Assembly (NCBI RefSeq): GCF_013072695.1
Contig: NZ_LXUK01000022.1
Span: forward strand, 186,729-250,728
Direction of reading: 5' to 3'
From: Acinetobacter sp. Ac_5812
GTDB lineage: Bacteria > Pseudomonadota > Gammaproteobacteria > Pseudomonadales > Moraxellaceae
DNA length: 64,000 nt
Shown piece after piece: positions 17,956-27,488 of this stretch. A program made the position numbers and the translations under genes. The notes beneath the pieces were generated by a model. That model saw only the letters and a program-made list of their open reading frames with translations. It made no database searches and was not told where the DNA came from. The first letter of the stretch is position 1. Every line of letters begins with the position of its first letter.

Positions 17956-18901
17956 AACCAAGCTCATTGTTTTAGCCTTTTTAACTATCCTCAGCATTGC
18001 CTTGTACTTAGGTTGGGGCTTAGGTGTGACATGGCAATATGCACTCGGTCTGCGTTTAAAAACTGTTGCCGCAATCATTGTCGCAGGCGTTGCTGTAGGT
18101 GTGTCGACAATGGTATTTCATACCATTGTCAATAATCGGGTCGTGACACCGCAGGCATTAGGATTGGATAAGTTATATGAACTCTCCAAGACCAAGATTA
18201 TTTATTTCTTTGGTGCCAGTACCTTGCTGTCATTTAACTTTGTCTTGGATTATTTGATCAGCTTGGTGTTAATGCTGAGCTTTGCCTTATTGTTGTATCG
18301 CTTTATTTTCAAGAAAGTTGCACAGCAAAATATTTACTTTCTGCTGTTGGTCGGGCTGATCTGTTCGACTTTATTCGACAACATGACCACCTTTTTTCAA
18401 GTCTTGCTCGATCCTGATGAGTTTCAGATTGCAGCCTATGCCGGTTTTGCCAGTTTTAATGTGGTGAAAATGGAAACCGTTGGACTGTCTTTACTGACCA
18501 TTGTGCCGATTCTGTTTTACAGCTTAAAGCATTATCACAAGTTGGATGTGATGGCGTTGGGACGCGATCATGCTCTGAATTTGGGTCTGGATTATGACAA
18601 GACCAGCCGCTTGTTATTGATTCTGGTGGTATTGGCGTTGGCTTCTGCGACAGCCTTGGCAGGCCCGATGATGTTCCTTGGCTTGCTGGTTCTCAACATT
18701 AGCCTTGAGCTGTTCAAGACCCATCAACATCACATCTTATTAGTCGGCATTATTCTGGTCAGTATCCTGTGTCTGATGGTTGGGCAATTCATGGTGCTGC
18801 ATGTATTGAACTTAAAAACCACATTGAGTGTGATCATTAATTTTGTCGGTGGAATTTATTTCTTCTGGATATTACTGAAGGAAAATAAAAAATGGCAATA
18901 G
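17945..18901 (+). CDS. Fe3+-siderophore ABC transporter permease, second subunit (FatC/VctG-like)
   Basis: Second FecCD permease, 318 residues, overlapping the first by 11 nt and the ATPase gene by 10 nt, which suggests translational coupling. Motifs include TVAAIIVAGVAVGVSTMVFH, LGRDHALNLGLDYDK and ALAGPMMFLGLLVLNI near the coupling region. It would form a heterodimeric channel with the upstream permease in the inner membrane. Confidence 0.9.
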   Translation: MPHKTKLIVLAFLTILSIALYLGWGLGVTWQYALGLRLKTVAAIIVAGVAVGVSTMVFHTIVNNRVVTPQALGLDKLYELSKTKIIYFFGASTLLSFNFVLDYLISLVLMLSFALLLYRFIFKKVAQQNIYFLLLVGLICSTLFDNMTTFFQVLLDPDEFQIAAYAGFASFNVVKMETVGLSLLTIVPILFYSLKHYHKLDVMALGRDHALNLGLDYDKTSRLLLILVVLALASATALAGPMMFLGLLVLNISLELFKTHQHHILLVGIILVSILCLMVGQFMVLHVLNLKTTLSVIINFVGGIYFFWILLKENKKWQ

Positions 18902-19656
18902 AGCTAAAGAATTTAAGCAAAAGCTATCAGCAACAGCAGGTGGTACAAGAGCTTTCCCTGAGTATTGCCAAAGGGCAGTTTACGGCTTTTATTGGCCCGA
19001 ATGGCGCGGGGAAAAGTACCGTGCTGGCGATCATGAGCCGTCTAATCGAGGCAGATCAGGGACAAGTGTTGCTGGATGGACAGGATCTACGCCAAATGAA
19101 AAGTGCCGAGATTGCAAAAAAACTGGCCATCTTAAAACAGTCCAATCATACCGAGTTACGACTAAGTATTGAAGATTTGGTGGTATTTGGTCGCTTCCCA
19201 TATTCACAAGGACGCTTGACCGCAGAAGATCGTGAGGTGATTGACCGTTCCATTGCCTATATGGATTTAGAAGCATTACGCCATCGCCAATTGAGTGAGC
19301 TGTCAGGTGGTCAACGTCAGCGTGCTTATATCGCCATGATTCTGGCACAAGACACCGATTATATTTTGCTGGACGAACCTTTGAATAATCTGGATATGAA
19401 GCACTCTTCACAGATTATGAAGGTGTTAAAAGATCTGGCTGAAAATCATGGAAAATCCATCATTGTGGTAATTCATGACATTAATTTTGCCTCGGTCTAT
19501 GCCGATCACATCATTGCCATGAAAGAAGGGCAATTGGTCTACCAAGGTCATCCACAGCAGATGATGGATGAACGCATTCTCAACGATATTTTTGATTTTC
19601 ATATCCCGATTCAACAGGTTGAACAACACAAATTAGGTTTGTATTTTATTAGTTAG
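18892..19656 (+). CDS. Fe3+-siderophore ABC transporter ATP-binding protein (FatE/VctC-like)
   Basis: ABC ATPase of 254 residues with all family motifs: Walker A GPNGAGKST, Q-loop LKQSN, signature LSGGQRQRAY, Walker B YILLDEPLNNLD and the switch histidine in VVIHDINFA. It powers import through the two upstream permeases. The start overlaps the end of the second permease gene. Confidence 0.95.
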   Translation: MAIELKNLSKSYQQQQVVQELSLSIAKGQFTAFIGPNGAGKSTVLAIMSRLIEADQGQVLLDGQDLRQMKSAEIAKKLAILKQSNHTELRLSIEDLVVFGRFPYSQGRLTAEDREVIDRSIAYMDLEALRHRQLSELSGGQRQRAYIAMILAQDTDYILLDEPLNNLDMKHSSQIMKVLKDLAENHGKSIIVVIHDINFASVYADHIIAMKEGQLVYQGHPQQMMDERILNDIFDFHIPIQQVEQHKLGLYFIS

Positions 19657-19665
19657 GAGTTCGTT

Positions 19666-20619
19666 ATGCTTTTCAAAAAAACATTGCCAGTCATGATGCT
19701 GAGTGTGGTCTTGGCTGCATGTGGTAATTCCGAAGCACCTTCTGCAAAACAGGATGTAAATGCTACTGCGACACAGGATAGTTTGAGCTTTAATAGTAAG
19801 GCTGGTCAGATCACGATTCCTGCAGACTTATCTCGCATTGCGGTATTGGATACCAGTGCTTTGAATACTATTCATGCTTTAGGCGCGGATGACAAAGTGG
19901 TGGCATTACCGAAAGGTACGCCGTTGCCAAAAGTGCTGCAAGACTTTAATGAGGGTAAATATCTGGATGTCGGTACAGTCAAAGAACCGAATCTGGAAAA
20001 AATTGCAGCCAGCCAACCTGAATTGATTTTGATGAGCGGACGAATGGAGAATCTGGTGGCGCAGATCAAACAGATTGCACCAACTTATTTTGTCGATGTG
20101 GACTATAACGATCAGTTCAACTCATTTAAGCAGCAAACCCTAAATATTGCTGAAATGGTGGGTAAAAAGCCAGAAGCGGAGCAGCAATTACAAACTTTGG
20201 AAAAAGATATAGCCGCATTAAAAGCTAAAACTAAAGCTAAAACTGCTTTAGTGGTTCTGGTCAATAACAGCAAAATTGCGGCTTATGGGCCAGGTTCACG
20301 TTTCGGTAATATCCATGATCTATATGGTTTTACTCCTGCAGACCCTTCAATCAAAGTGGGCTTGCATGGTATGGCGGTGTCGCATGAATTTATCGCTCAG
20401 AAAAATCCAGATTATCTATTCGTGATTGACCGCGGTGCTGCAATTACTGAAAATCAGCAAGGTGCAAAACAAGTGTTGAATAATAAGATTATCAACCAAA
20501 CTAAAGCCGCGCAAAATGGCAATATTGTTTATCTGGATTCAAGTAACTGGTATCTGATGAACAATGGTCTAGATGGTATGAAGGACATGCTGAAAGAAGT
20601 GGCAGATGCCGTGAAATAA
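19666..20619 (+). CDS. Siderophore-binding lipoprotein of the ABC importer (FatB/CeuE-like)
   Basis: Substrate-binding protein of 317 residues. A lipoprotein signal ends in VVLAAC (Cys 19), then a linker rich in Ala/Ser/Asn, then the type III periplasmic binding fold with IHALGADDKVVALPKGTPLP, EPNLEKIAASQPELILMSGR and NPDYLFVIDRGAA. This arrangement is like CeuE/FatB/VctP and YclQ/FpuA. TAGGAGTTCGTT precedes the ATG. It is the last gene of the four-gene import unit, followed by a terminator. The ligand is probably a catecholate or mixed-type ferric siderophore (inference from family). Confidence 0.9.
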   Translation: MLFKKTLPVMMLSVVLAACGNSEAPSAKQDVNATATQDSLSFNSKAGQITIPADLSRIAVLDTSALNTIHALGADDKVVALPKGTPLPKVLQDFNEGKYLDVGTVKEPNLEKIAASQPELILMSGRMENLVAQIKQIAPTYFVDVDYNDQFNSFKQQTLNIAEMVGKKPEAEQQLQTLEKDIAALKAKTKAKTALVVLVNNSKIAAYGPGSRFGNIHDLYGFTPADPSIKVGLHGMAVSHEFIAQKNPDYLFVIDRGAAITENQQGAKQVLNNKIINQTKAAQNGNIVYLDSSNWYLMNNGLDGMKDMLKEVADAVK

Positions 20620-20644
20620 AAATTCAATCTGCTGATTTTATAAC

Positions 20645-20675
20645 AAAAACCCGAAGGACTTGCTTTGGGTTTTTT
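20645..20675 (+). terminator. Rho-independent terminator after the siderophore ABC operon
   Basis: AAAAACCCGAAG / CTTTGGGTTTTT with a 6-nt loop and a T-run. Confidence 0.85.
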
Positions 20676-20714
20676 ATATGATGTAATGAAATAAATCACT
20701 ACTTTTATAACATC

Positions 20715-21320
20715 ATGCGTATTTCTTTATTGTATTTGGGCACGGCGATTTTAGCCATTTTGCTGCTGATTTCTGGAATTCAGCCTTTCGATCGAACCAC
20801 GTGGTGGCTTGAGGTCATACCCATATTGATTGTGGTCCCGTTATTATTTGCCACTTACAAAGCTTTTCCGCTCAGCCCTCTGTTATATGGACTGATTTTC
20901 TTGCATGCCATTGTGCTGATTGTGGGCGGGGCGTATAGCTATGCGCGTGTGCCGTTGGGTTTTGAGATGGCACAATGGTTTGGTTTAGAACGTAATCCTT
21001 ATGACAAAATTGGACATTTTATGCAGGGCTTTGTCCCTGCCATAGCTGCACGTGAAATTCTGATTCGCAACCATATTTTAAGCAAAGGCAAAATGCTGAG
21101 CTTTATTGTGATCTGTATTGTATTGGCCATCAGTGCCAGCTATGAATTGATTGAATGGGCGGCAGCATTGTCTTTGGGGCAAGGGGCAGAAGAGTTTTTG
21201 GGGACACAAGGGGATGAGTGGGATACCCAATCAGATATGTTTTTTGCCTTGATTGGGTCGATCACAGCCTTATTGTTATTCTCTCGATGGCATGATCGAC
21301 AAATAGCAGAGTTAATCTAG
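20715..21320 (+). CDS. yjdF: DUF2238 (YjdF-like) inner membrane protein
   Basis: 201 residues with about five to six membrane helices. The family's conserved charged motif is visible: NPYDKIGHFMQGFVPAIAARE followed by SASYELIEWAAA and QGDEWDTQSDM. These acidic/His residues in membrane surroundings are invariant in DUF2238, but no biochemical role is established. It is a single-gene unit between the siderophore importer and a convergent MFS gene. Confidence 0.85.
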   Translation: MRISLLYLGTAILAILLLISGIQPFDRTTWWLEVIPILIVVPLLFATYKAFPLSPLLYGLIFLHAIVLIVGGAYSYARVPLGFEMAQWFGLERNPYDKIGHFMQGFVPAIAAREILIRNHILSKGKMLSFIVICIVLAISASYELIEWAAALSLGQGAEEFLGTQGDEWDTQSDMFFALIGSITALLLFSRWHDRQIAELI

Positions 21321-21336
21321 TCACTGCCAAAGCAAT

Positions 21337-21372
21337 GAATCTGCCATTAAGACACGGCAGATTCATTTTTTG
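21337..21372 (+). terminator. Terminator of the DUF2238 gene
   Basis: Stem GAATCTGCC / GGCAGATTC with a 10-nt loop followed by ATTTTTT. It overlaps the last codons of the convergent MFS gene. Confidence 0.65.
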
Positions 21373-22567
21373 GTGAATATTTGGCGTACGCTAGCGCAAT
21401 CAATAGAATCGCCAGACCACCTAAACTTAATACAAAACCCACCCAAATCGGTGCTAACCAGCCCATATTATGACTGAGGACCCAACCACCCAAGAAAGCA
21501 CCGAGCGCATTGGCCAAGTTGAAAGCTGAATGATTCAGTGAGGCCGCCAAAGTTTGCGCATCACCTGCAATATCCATCAAATGGGTTTGTAAGGCACCGC
21601 CTAGACCGATCACGGTAAAACCAATCAAGAATAGGGCCGCAATTGCTGTATAAAGATTGGACATCATAAAACTGGCGGCAACAAATGCCAGTGCCGAACT
21701 AATCAAGATGCCAATAATGGTTTTAAATAGATTTTTATCTGCCAACCAGCCAGCAACCAGACCACCAATCACCATACCTACACCCCAAATTGCAAGGGCC
21801 ACAGGCACCACTCGAATATCGGCATGGGTATATTCGGTTAGAATCGGTGAAACATAACTATACACCGAGAACATGCCACCAAAGCCAATTGCACCAACGG
21901 CAAGAGTCAGCCACATATTGATATTTTTTAAACCTGCCAACTCCGCTTTGATACTGGCGGTTTTCTGCAATGGGATATTGGGAACAAATAGACTGACACC
22001 GATCAGGGTAATAAACGCAATCACCGCAGAAAACTCAAAACCTGATTTCCAGCCAAATTGTTGACCCAGCCAAGTGGCAATCGGCACGCCAATGACATTG
22101 GCAATGGTGAGCCCCATCATCACCTGTGCAATCGCAGTTGCACGGCGCTGTTTGCCCGCCAGTTCAGCCGCAACTAAGGCCGCTACGCCGAAGTAGGCAC
22201 CATGTGGAAAACCTGCAATAAAGCGAGACAGCAACATGGCTTCAGGTGTAGTGGCAAAAGCGGTTGCTGCATTGGCCAGGCCATAAAAAAGCATCAAGCT
22301 AAGCAATAGCGTCTTACGGGGTACTTTTGCCCCTAAAATCGCAATAATCGGAGCACCGACCATGACACCGAGTGCATAGGCGCTGATGAAATAGCCTGCA
22401 TGTGGCACACTGACATTTAAATCGGTGGCAATTTCTTGAATCAATCCCATTGCCACAAATTCGGTAGTGCCGATACAGAAACTACCAACAGCAAGGGAGA
22501 AAATAACCAGGAATAAGGAATAATTGTGTAAGGGTGTGGAATCTAAGGGAGAGTTTGGCGAGGACAT
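21347..22567 (-). CDS. MFS transporter, DHA1 family (AraJ-like efflux)
   Basis: 406-residue, twelve-helix major facilitator. The N-terminal helix pair has FCIGTTEFVAMGLIQEIA, the signature of the AraJ/YdhP/PbuE-type drug and metabolite exporters, followed by GAPIIAILGAKVPRK and RFIAGFPHGAYFGVAA. The second half has LGGALQTHLMDIAG and AFNLANALGAFLGGWVL. Such proteins export sugars, nucleosides or drugs; the substrate here is not inferable. No regulator gene is adjacent. Confidence 0.88.
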   Translation of the reverse strand: MSSPNSPLDSTPLHNYSLFLVIFSLAVGSFCIGTTEFVAMGLIQEIATDLNVSVPHAGYFISAYALGVMVGAPIIAILGAKVPRKTLLLSLMLFYGLANAATAFATTPEAMLLSRFIAGFPHGAYFGVAALVAAELAGKQRRATAIAQVMMGLTIANVIGVPIATWLGQQFGWKSGFEFSAVIAFITLIGVSLFVPNIPLQKTASIKAELAGLKNINMWLTLAVGAIGFGGMFSVYSYVSPILTEYTHADIRVVPVALAIWGVGMVIGGLVAGWLADKNLFKTIIGILISSALAFVAASFMMSNLYTAIAALFLIGFTVIGLGGALQTHLMDIAGDAQTLAASLNHSAFNLANALGAFLGGWVLSHNMGWLAPIWVGFVLSLGGLAILLIALAYAKYSPKNESAVS

Positions 22568-22687
22568 AATATTTTGAGTCTAAAAGTACCGCTGTATTAT
22601 ATTCGACTCGCTTTAAGAAAAGTGAAATAGAACACAATTTTTATCTCAATTGATTTGGAGATACATCATAAAAATTGATTAATTGAA

Positions 22688-22702
22688 TGATAATTATTTT
22701 CA
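22688..22702 (+). promoter_or_regulatory. Fur box upstream of the DUF4198 gene
   Basis: TGATAATtATTTTCA matches the 7-1-7 Fur pattern at 13 of 14 positions. A TATAAT hexamer follows at 22709-22714, so bound Fur would overlap the promoter. Confidence 0.75.
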
Positions 22703-22760
22703 TTTATGTATAATGCAAAGCAGATGTTTCAAGCTAAATTTTTATAAGGGTGGGAAAAGA

Positions 22761-23552
22761 GTGAAAAAATTATTGATCAGTTCATTGTTGCTTGCTTCAG
22801 CTTATAGCTTTGCTCATGAACCCTATGTTGCGCCACTTGCATATACAACGGAACAAACCCAAGTTGCAATTATCTCGGGCTATGCAGAAGAGGCTTTACA
22901 GAGTGAATATGCATTAAAAGATGCGAAGTTTGAGATTACCGCACCGAATAAAACTAAAACCACGATTGAGCCAGATTCTAAGCTCAGTTCGGCAACTGTA
23001 TTTGACTTGAAATTGCCTGAAGCAGGAACTTATACGGTCAAAACCAGTGCCAGTTATCCATTGAAATATGTGCAAGATCAAAAAGAATGGAAAATGTTCT
23101 TTGATATGCCAGCAGACAAAGCACCTGCTAAAGCTGAGCGTGATTTTGTGATTCCTTCAGATTTAAAAGCGAAAAAATTTACACCTGTTGAAATTACCCG
23201 TGAATGGACATTTTTGACTTATGTATCTAAAGAGAAGAATACGCCAGTGCAGGCAAGTACAGCACCGATTCAAGTTGAGTTTTTAACCCATCCAAGTGAG
23301 CTAAAGGCCAATCAAACCGTGAAAATTAAAGTATCGAAAGCCAATCAAGCGTTGACTAATGCTAATGTGGTCATTCGTGCTAAAGGTGCAACCGATAAAC
23401 AAGGGATTAGCTTGAAGACCGCCGCAGATGGCAGTGCTGATTTAGTCTTTGCTAAAGCAGGCGAATATCTAATTGAAGTCAGCGAAGCAGTCGATGCGAA
23501 GCAAAAGCCAAACAATCAGTTCTATAGCATCATCAGTGTTGCCGTAAATTAA
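22761..23552 (+). CDS. DUF4198-family periplasmic protein, iron-regulated
   Basis: The preferred start is the GTG at 22761, behind AAGGG/GGGAAAAGA, because it gives a clean signal peptide (KKLLISSLLLASAYSFA before HEPYV). A longer frame back to 22683 would run through the Fur box. The mature protein (about 245 residues) has two beta-sandwich-like segments and the DUF4198 pattern HEPYVAPLAYTTEQTQVAII at its head, and GADGSADLVFAKAGEYLIEV-like sequence near the end. DUF4198 proteins are often found with metal uptake systems; the Fur box suggests a role in iron or metal acquisition. Confidence 0.82.
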   Translation: MKKLLISSLLLASAYSFAHEPYVAPLAYTTEQTQVAIISGYAEEALQSEYALKDAKFEITAPNKTKTTIEPDSKLSSATVFDLKLPEAGTYTVKTSASYPLKYVQDQKEWKMFFDMPADKAPAKAERDFVIPSDLKAKKFTPVEITREWTFLTYVSKEKNTPVQASTAPIQVEFLTHPSELKANQTVKIKVSKANQALTNANVVIRAKGATDKQGISLKTAADGSADLVFAKAGEYLIEVSEAVDAKQKPNNQFYSIISVAVN

Positions 23553-23556
23553 CAAG

Positions 23557-23594
23557 CAAAAAGGCTAATTCATCTGAATTAGCCTTTTATTTTG
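23557..23594 (+). terminator. Terminator between DUF4198 gene and queH
   Basis: AAAAAGGCTAATTCA-tc-TGAATTAGCCTTTTATTTT; near-perfect 14-bp stem that could act for both convergent genes. Confidence 0.88.
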
Positions 23595-23603
23595 AGGTCA
23601 ATT

Positions 23604-24299
23604 TTATTGATTTGACTCGTCATCCATTGCATTACTATAAAATTTAACGCCCAATTGAATACGATCACGACCATTGCTCATACGCCAGCGATTACTATCT
23701 CTGAGCGAATAAACACAACCGCAATATTCCTGTTGATAAAACTCTTCGCGTTTGCTGATTTCCAGCATGCGGACCGCACCGCCGTGTTTACGCCAGTTGT
23801 AGTCCCAATATTGGATATCTGGATAATGCGCCGCTGCACGTAGACCACAATCATTAATTTGCTGCATATTCTTCCAGCGAGAAATGCCCAGTGAACTACT
23901 GATCAGACTAAAGCCATGTTCATAGGCATACAGCGCTGTTCTTTCAAAACGCATATCAAAGCACATGGTGCAGCGAATGCCTTTTTCAGGCTCATTTTCC
24001 ATGCCTTTGGCACGGGCAAACCAGTTGTCAGTGTCGTAGTCACAATCGATAAAAGGAATATTATGCTTTTCGGCAAAGCGAATATTTTCCTCTTTACGGA
24101 TTAGATATTCTTTCACAGGATGAATATTCGGATTATAGAAAAAAATTGAAAAGTCGATGCCAGACTCAATCAAGGTTTCCATCACTTCACCTGAACACGG
24201 TGCGCAGCATGAATGCAGCAACAGTTTGTCGTGTCCTTCAGGTAGGCTGAGTGTTTGGCGTTCAAGCGTCTTTTGACTTGGATGAGGCATCGTCGGCAT
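23604..24299 (-). CDS. queH: Epoxyqueuosine reductase QueH
   Basis: QueH reduces epoxyqueuosine to queuosine in tRNA anticodon position 34 and is the non-homologous replacement for QueG. The sequence shows the family cysteines: [13 protein letters not shown] near the N-terminus, [14 protein letters not shown] in the middle and [12 protein letters not shown] near the end, which bind iron-sulfur and a second metal. Also present are [12 protein letters not shown] and [11 protein letters not shown] place the start at the ATG at 24297-24299 ([15 protein letters not shown]); the frame is open to 24407, but the added 36 residues do not resemble the family. Divergent from metR. Confidence 0.9.
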   Translation of the reverse strand: MPTMPHPSQKTLERQTLSLPEGHDKLLLHSCCAPCSGEVMETLIESGIDFSIFFYNPNIHPVKEYLIRKEENIRFAEKHNIPFIDCDYDTDNWFARAKGMENEPEKGIRCTMCFDMRFERTALYAYEHGFSLISSSLGISRWKNMQQINDCGLRAAAHYPDIQYWDYNWRKHGGAVRMLEISKREEFYQQEYCGCVYSLRDSNRWRMSNGRDRIQLGVKFYSNAMDDESNQ

Positions 24300-24528
24300 G
24301 GTCTGCAAAAGTGAATTGTTTATTGTAAAAGCTTTAAACGTCTGTGGCGCTCTAATTCCATGAAATGTTCTCAGCTCAAGCTGAAAATTTTTTAATACCA
24401 AAAGCATCAGCGTATCAATTGCAATAGGTGTGCTGAGTTTTTAAACGACCGTGAACGGTAAATAATGAAATAAAAGCCATGTTGAGACAAACTAATTAAT
24501 ATCATGCTAAGATGAATTAAATTCAATA

Positions 24529-25461
24529 ATGGTAGTGGTCGTGTTAGAACTCCGTCATTTAAAAACGTTAATTGCTTTAAGAGAGCACGGTTCATTGGTA
24601 TCTGCAGCAACCGATTTATGTCTTACGCCATCGGCAATCTCACATCAATTAAAAGAATTGGATCACTGGTATGGAGTTGAAGTGGTTAACCGTCGTAGCC
24701 GTCCTGTGAGTTTTTCCAATGTGGGTGAACGTTTACTGAAACTTGCAGATGATGTACTGCCACAGGTGCAAATTGCACAAACCGATATTACCCGTATTGT
24801 GCATGGGCAAACTGGACGAATTATTTTCTCATCGGAATGCCATAGCTGTTTTGATTGGCTCATGCCATTACTCAATCAATATCGTCTGCAATATCCAGAT
24901 GTGGACCTAGACTTTGCAGCAGGTTTTGAATCGAATCCGCACGAGTTATTGCAAAATGCGGAATTTGACTTATTGATTACGGCTGATCCCATTGCATTAA
25001 AAGGCATTGAGTACTTTCCGATCTTTGAATATGAATCTCGTTTAGTGCTTTCCAACACCCATCCCTTGGTGCGTGCAGAGCAGGTGACGGTACAGGATCT
25101 AGCAGAAGAGACCTTAATTACCTATCCAGTCGATAAGCATCGTCTTGATATCATGGCGCACTTGTTTATCCCTGCCAATATTCAACCCAAACATATTCGT
25201 ACCACCGATTTAACTCAAATGTTGATCCAATTGGTTGCCAGTGGGCGTGGTATTGCCGCATTGCCTGATTGGGTGGTGAATGAGTATGAGCAAAAAGGCT
25301 GGGTGGTGAGTCGGCGTTTAGATTGTGTTTCCCCACAAGGTTTAAGACGGAAGCTTTACGCGGGTTATCGGAGTGAAGATAAGGAAAAGAATTATTTTGA
25401 AGGCTTTATTAAGCAGCTAGAAAAGTTTTCCAAGTTACGCACCGTATATTATGAACAGTAA
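24529..25461 (+). CDS. metR: LysR-family regulator MetR
   Basis: LysR-type regulator of 310 residues with an N-terminal winged HTH (LRHLKTLIALREHGSLVSAA, then LTPSAISHQLKELDHWYGVEVVNR) and a C-terminal effector domain including FSSECHSCFDWLMPLL, characteristic of MetR, which senses homocysteine and controls methionine synthesis genes. A GTG at 24541 would begin nearer to the usual MetR start. Its usual partner metE is not in this window. It is divergent from queH, with 230 nt between the starts. Confidence 0.88.
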   Translation: MVVVVLELRHLKTLIALREHGSLVSAATDLCLTPSAISHQLKELDHWYGVEVVNRRSRPVSFSNVGERLLKLADDVLPQVQIAQTDITRIVHGQTGRIIFSSECHSCFDWLMPLLNQYRLQYPDVDLDFAAGFESNPHELLQNAEFDLLITADPIALKGIEYFPIFEYESRLVLSNTHPLVRAEQVTVQDLAEETLITYPVDKHRLDIMAHLFIPANIQPKHIRTTDLTQMLIQLVASGRGIAALPDWVVNEYEQKGWVVSRRLDCVSPQGLRRKLYAGYRSEDKEKNYFEGFIKQLEKFSKLRTVYYEQ

Positions 25462-25547
25462 TCAGCGATTGTTGGTTATCAGGTAGTGGCAGTACCACTA
25501 CCTATTTATTAAAGCGCGATACGCCTCTATTTTTTGGTTTAGTCCGT

Positions 25548-26003
25548 TCATGATTTACCAATCAGCAAGGATAATATCCCTGCGGCAATCAGTGGGCCAA
25601 CAGGTACCCCACGTAATAGCGCAACGCCTGCCACGGTTCCAATCAAAAGCCCTGCAACCACATCTGGCTGATTACTCATCAGTTTAACGCCACGACCACC
25701 CAGCCAAGCCACTAATAATCCAACCGCAATTGCAGCTAATGACTTAATACTGATAAATGATTTGAGAATGCTTTCACCGCTGATTTTGCCGCTTGCGATC
25801 GGTGCAAGTACACCAATGGTCAGGATAATAATGCCAATATTCAAACCATGATTTTGAATATAGGGGAAAAACTGATTCAAGGGAGTGAGTTTAACCAAGA
25901 TTAGACAAGCAGCTGCGATTGTGACAGCCGTATTTTGACTAAAGATACCGCAGCCCAATAAAACAAGCAGAACCAATAAGTTGACATCAAATTGTGAAAA
26001 CAT
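25548..26003 (-). CDS. DUF441 family membrane protein (YeaL-like)
   Basis: From the ATG at 26001-26003 ([13 protein letters not shown]) the product is 151 residues, matching YeaL (about 148). The frame stays open 46 codons further upstream but would overlap the neighbouring terminator and lacks family similarity. Four to five hydrophobic helices are visible, with conserved [10 protein letters not shown] at the end and [27 protein letters not shown] sequence in the middle. Function is unknown. Confidence 0.85.
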   Translation of the reverse strand: MFSQFDVNLLVLLVLLGCGIFSQNTAVTIAAACLILVKLTPLNQFFPYIQNHGLNIGIIILTIGVLAPIASGKISGESILKSFISIKSLAAIAVGLLVAWLGGRGVKLMSNQPDVVAGLLIGTVAGVALLRGVPVGPLIAAGILSLLIGKS

Positions 26004-26130
26004 GCGCGAAACATTTGCGGGAAAGAAAGTTGAATTATATCGTAAATAGTCGCTAACTTTGGTTAAATTCATCTTAATAACAGAGGAGAAGGCTTTTATA
26101 CTCAGGCTTTTGTAGATTCTCCAAGACATT

Positions 26131-26171
26131 AAAAAAGCCATCTTTCAACTAAAAGTTGAAAGATGGCTTCC
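26131..26171 (-). terminator. Terminator of the diiron protein gene
   Basis: On the minus strand, GAAGCCATCTTTCAAC pairs with GTTGAAAGATGGCTT, followed by T residues (the A-run at 26131-26136). It lies just past the stop of the gene at 26186. Confidence 0.85.
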
Positions 26172-26185
26172 TTGTGCGAAAGAGA

Positions 26186-27040
26186 TTAAGCCAGTTTTTT
26201 GAATGCTCCATAATAGGCAATTTGTTCATCCCAGAACTGTTCCCATAAATCGCAATATTCAAGGCAAATTTGGCGAATCGATGCATATTCAGATTCGACA
26301 CAGGCCTGTGCCAATACGAACCATAAATCGTCTTCATGGTCGTCATCCGCTGCTTCGGCGGTTGCATCATGTGAAACACCATGCACATAGTAATAGCCGC
26401 TATCCACATCAAAACCAACAGCATTGGTCGCCTGACGTAATGCAGGACTAAATAAAATTACTTCTTCTTCTGCGACTGCCAATAAAGCAGAAACAGCTTG
26501 GTAACTATCAAATGAGTTTTCTAGGTAGTTACGGACACGTTGAGCGATTAAAGAGGGTTGATAGTCATTACGCTCTGATTGGCTTAGTTCAAAGTCATTT
26601 AGCACATCTTCAAATAAAGGGTAGTGTGCATATTCAGGGTTACCCGAATAGTAACCATCTTGATCAAGCCCTGGGCGGAAACCAAATTCATCCAGAATAT
26701 TAAGATTAAGTAAAAAGCGCGGGAACATTTTAGAACCGGATAATAAACGTGGTTCCAATTGTTTGCTTTGAAATTGCGCCATCAACAAAGCATCCGTAAA
26801 TACTTGTACAATGGCATGGCGATATTCTAAATGAATGTGTTTTAAGGTTTCTTTATCAATAACACCATCATTTAAAAGTTGAATGGCAGGATGACGTGAA
26901 ACAGGATGATTTGAAATTTCTGCACGTAATTGTTTCAGAAAGTTCAGATTCTTGTTCCATTGTTCAGTAGAAATACTATTCTTCATTCCTTCAATAGCAT
27001 TTTGTCTTGGGTTGTTAAAGTTTTCAAAAGTTTTTGGCAT
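26186..27040 (-). CDS. Haem-oxygenase-like diiron (HDO-type) iron-containing redox enzyme family protein
   Basis: 284 residues, all-helical, no signal peptide. Candidate metal ligands are Glu72 and His75 in HLEYRH, the acidic triplet at 191-193 (AVAEEEVILFS), and His220/His224, Asp225 and His235 in YVHGVSHDA and ADDDHEDD. This spacing resembles the TENA/haem-oxygenase-like fold used by UndA-type oxidative decarboxylases and other metallo-oxygenases, but overall the protein does not look like UndA itself. The reaction is unknown. It is transcribed divergently from a TetR regulator whose candidate operator lies in the shared spacer. Moderate confidence in the fold, low in any chemistry. Confidence 0.65.
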   Translation of the reverse strand: MPKTFENFNNPRQNAIEGMKNSISTEQWNKNLNFLKQLRAEISNHPVSRHPAIQLLNDGVIDKETLKHIHLEYRHAIVQVFTDALLMAQFQSKQLEPRLLSGSKMFPRFLLNLNILDEFGFRPGLDQDGYYSGNPEYAHYPLFEDVLNDFELSQSERNDYQPSLIAQRVRNYLENSFDSYQAVSALLAVAEEEVILFSPALRQATNAVGFDVDSGYYYVHGVSHDATAEAADDDHEDDLWFVLAQACVESEYASIRQICLEYCDLWEQFWDEQIAYYGAFKKLA

Positions 27041-27488
27041 AGTCTTGTACTCGATGAATTAATAATATTATTGCTTTTCCAATTATTTAGTTAGATTGTC
27101 TTTGGTTGCTTATGAATAACTATTGGTTCAACCAAATATCTTTTTATTGGATGGTTTAAATATAAAATGATTTTTTTGTGAAATCAATTTATTAAAAAGG
27201 CTAAAAAATAGTAAGAAAGTTTATGAATTAACTTAACTGTCAATAAAAGGTGAATAGCTTCACGCTATATTTAATATTTTTTTTAAATAGTAAACTTTTT
27301 TTACAAATGATCTTGTATGAGGAGTGATTTTTACTTACTCTATAGATGGGACAATAAAGAAAATATAATTTTTCTATAATGCTCTTACAATAAGATAAAT
27401 GATACATAGTGGCCAGAATTTTCCAGCATGTAAACTATGTCTAAATAATGCATTAAGTTTTTTGATAGAATTCTACAAGGATAATAAA
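27041..27488. other. Long AT-rich divergent regulatory spacer
   Basis: 448 nt between the diiron protein and the TetR regulator. The frame running into the TetR gene from 27399 is open, but no ribosome-binding site supports it. The clearest structure is the TTGGTTCAACCAA inverted repeat (separate entry). Many T/A runs are present; I found no RNA gene. Confidence 0.55.
27123..27135. promoter_or_regulatory. Inverted repeat, candidate operator for the TetR regulator
   Basis: TTGGTT-C-AACCAA, perfect 6-bp arms around one base, 83 nt upstream of the diiron protein start. A related half-site (TTGGATGGTT) follows at about 27147. Size and placement suit a TetR-family operator; this is inference. Confidence 0.4.

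Noticed and set aside
23604..24407. Longer QueH with 36 extra N-terminal residues
   Set aside because: The extension lacks family similarity and a ribosome-binding site; the ATG at 24299 gives the usual length.
26186..27040. UndA-type 1-alkene-forming decarboxylase
   Set aside because: Only the general fold and a metal-ligand pattern resemble it; overall sequence and spacing differ, so no reaction is claimed.
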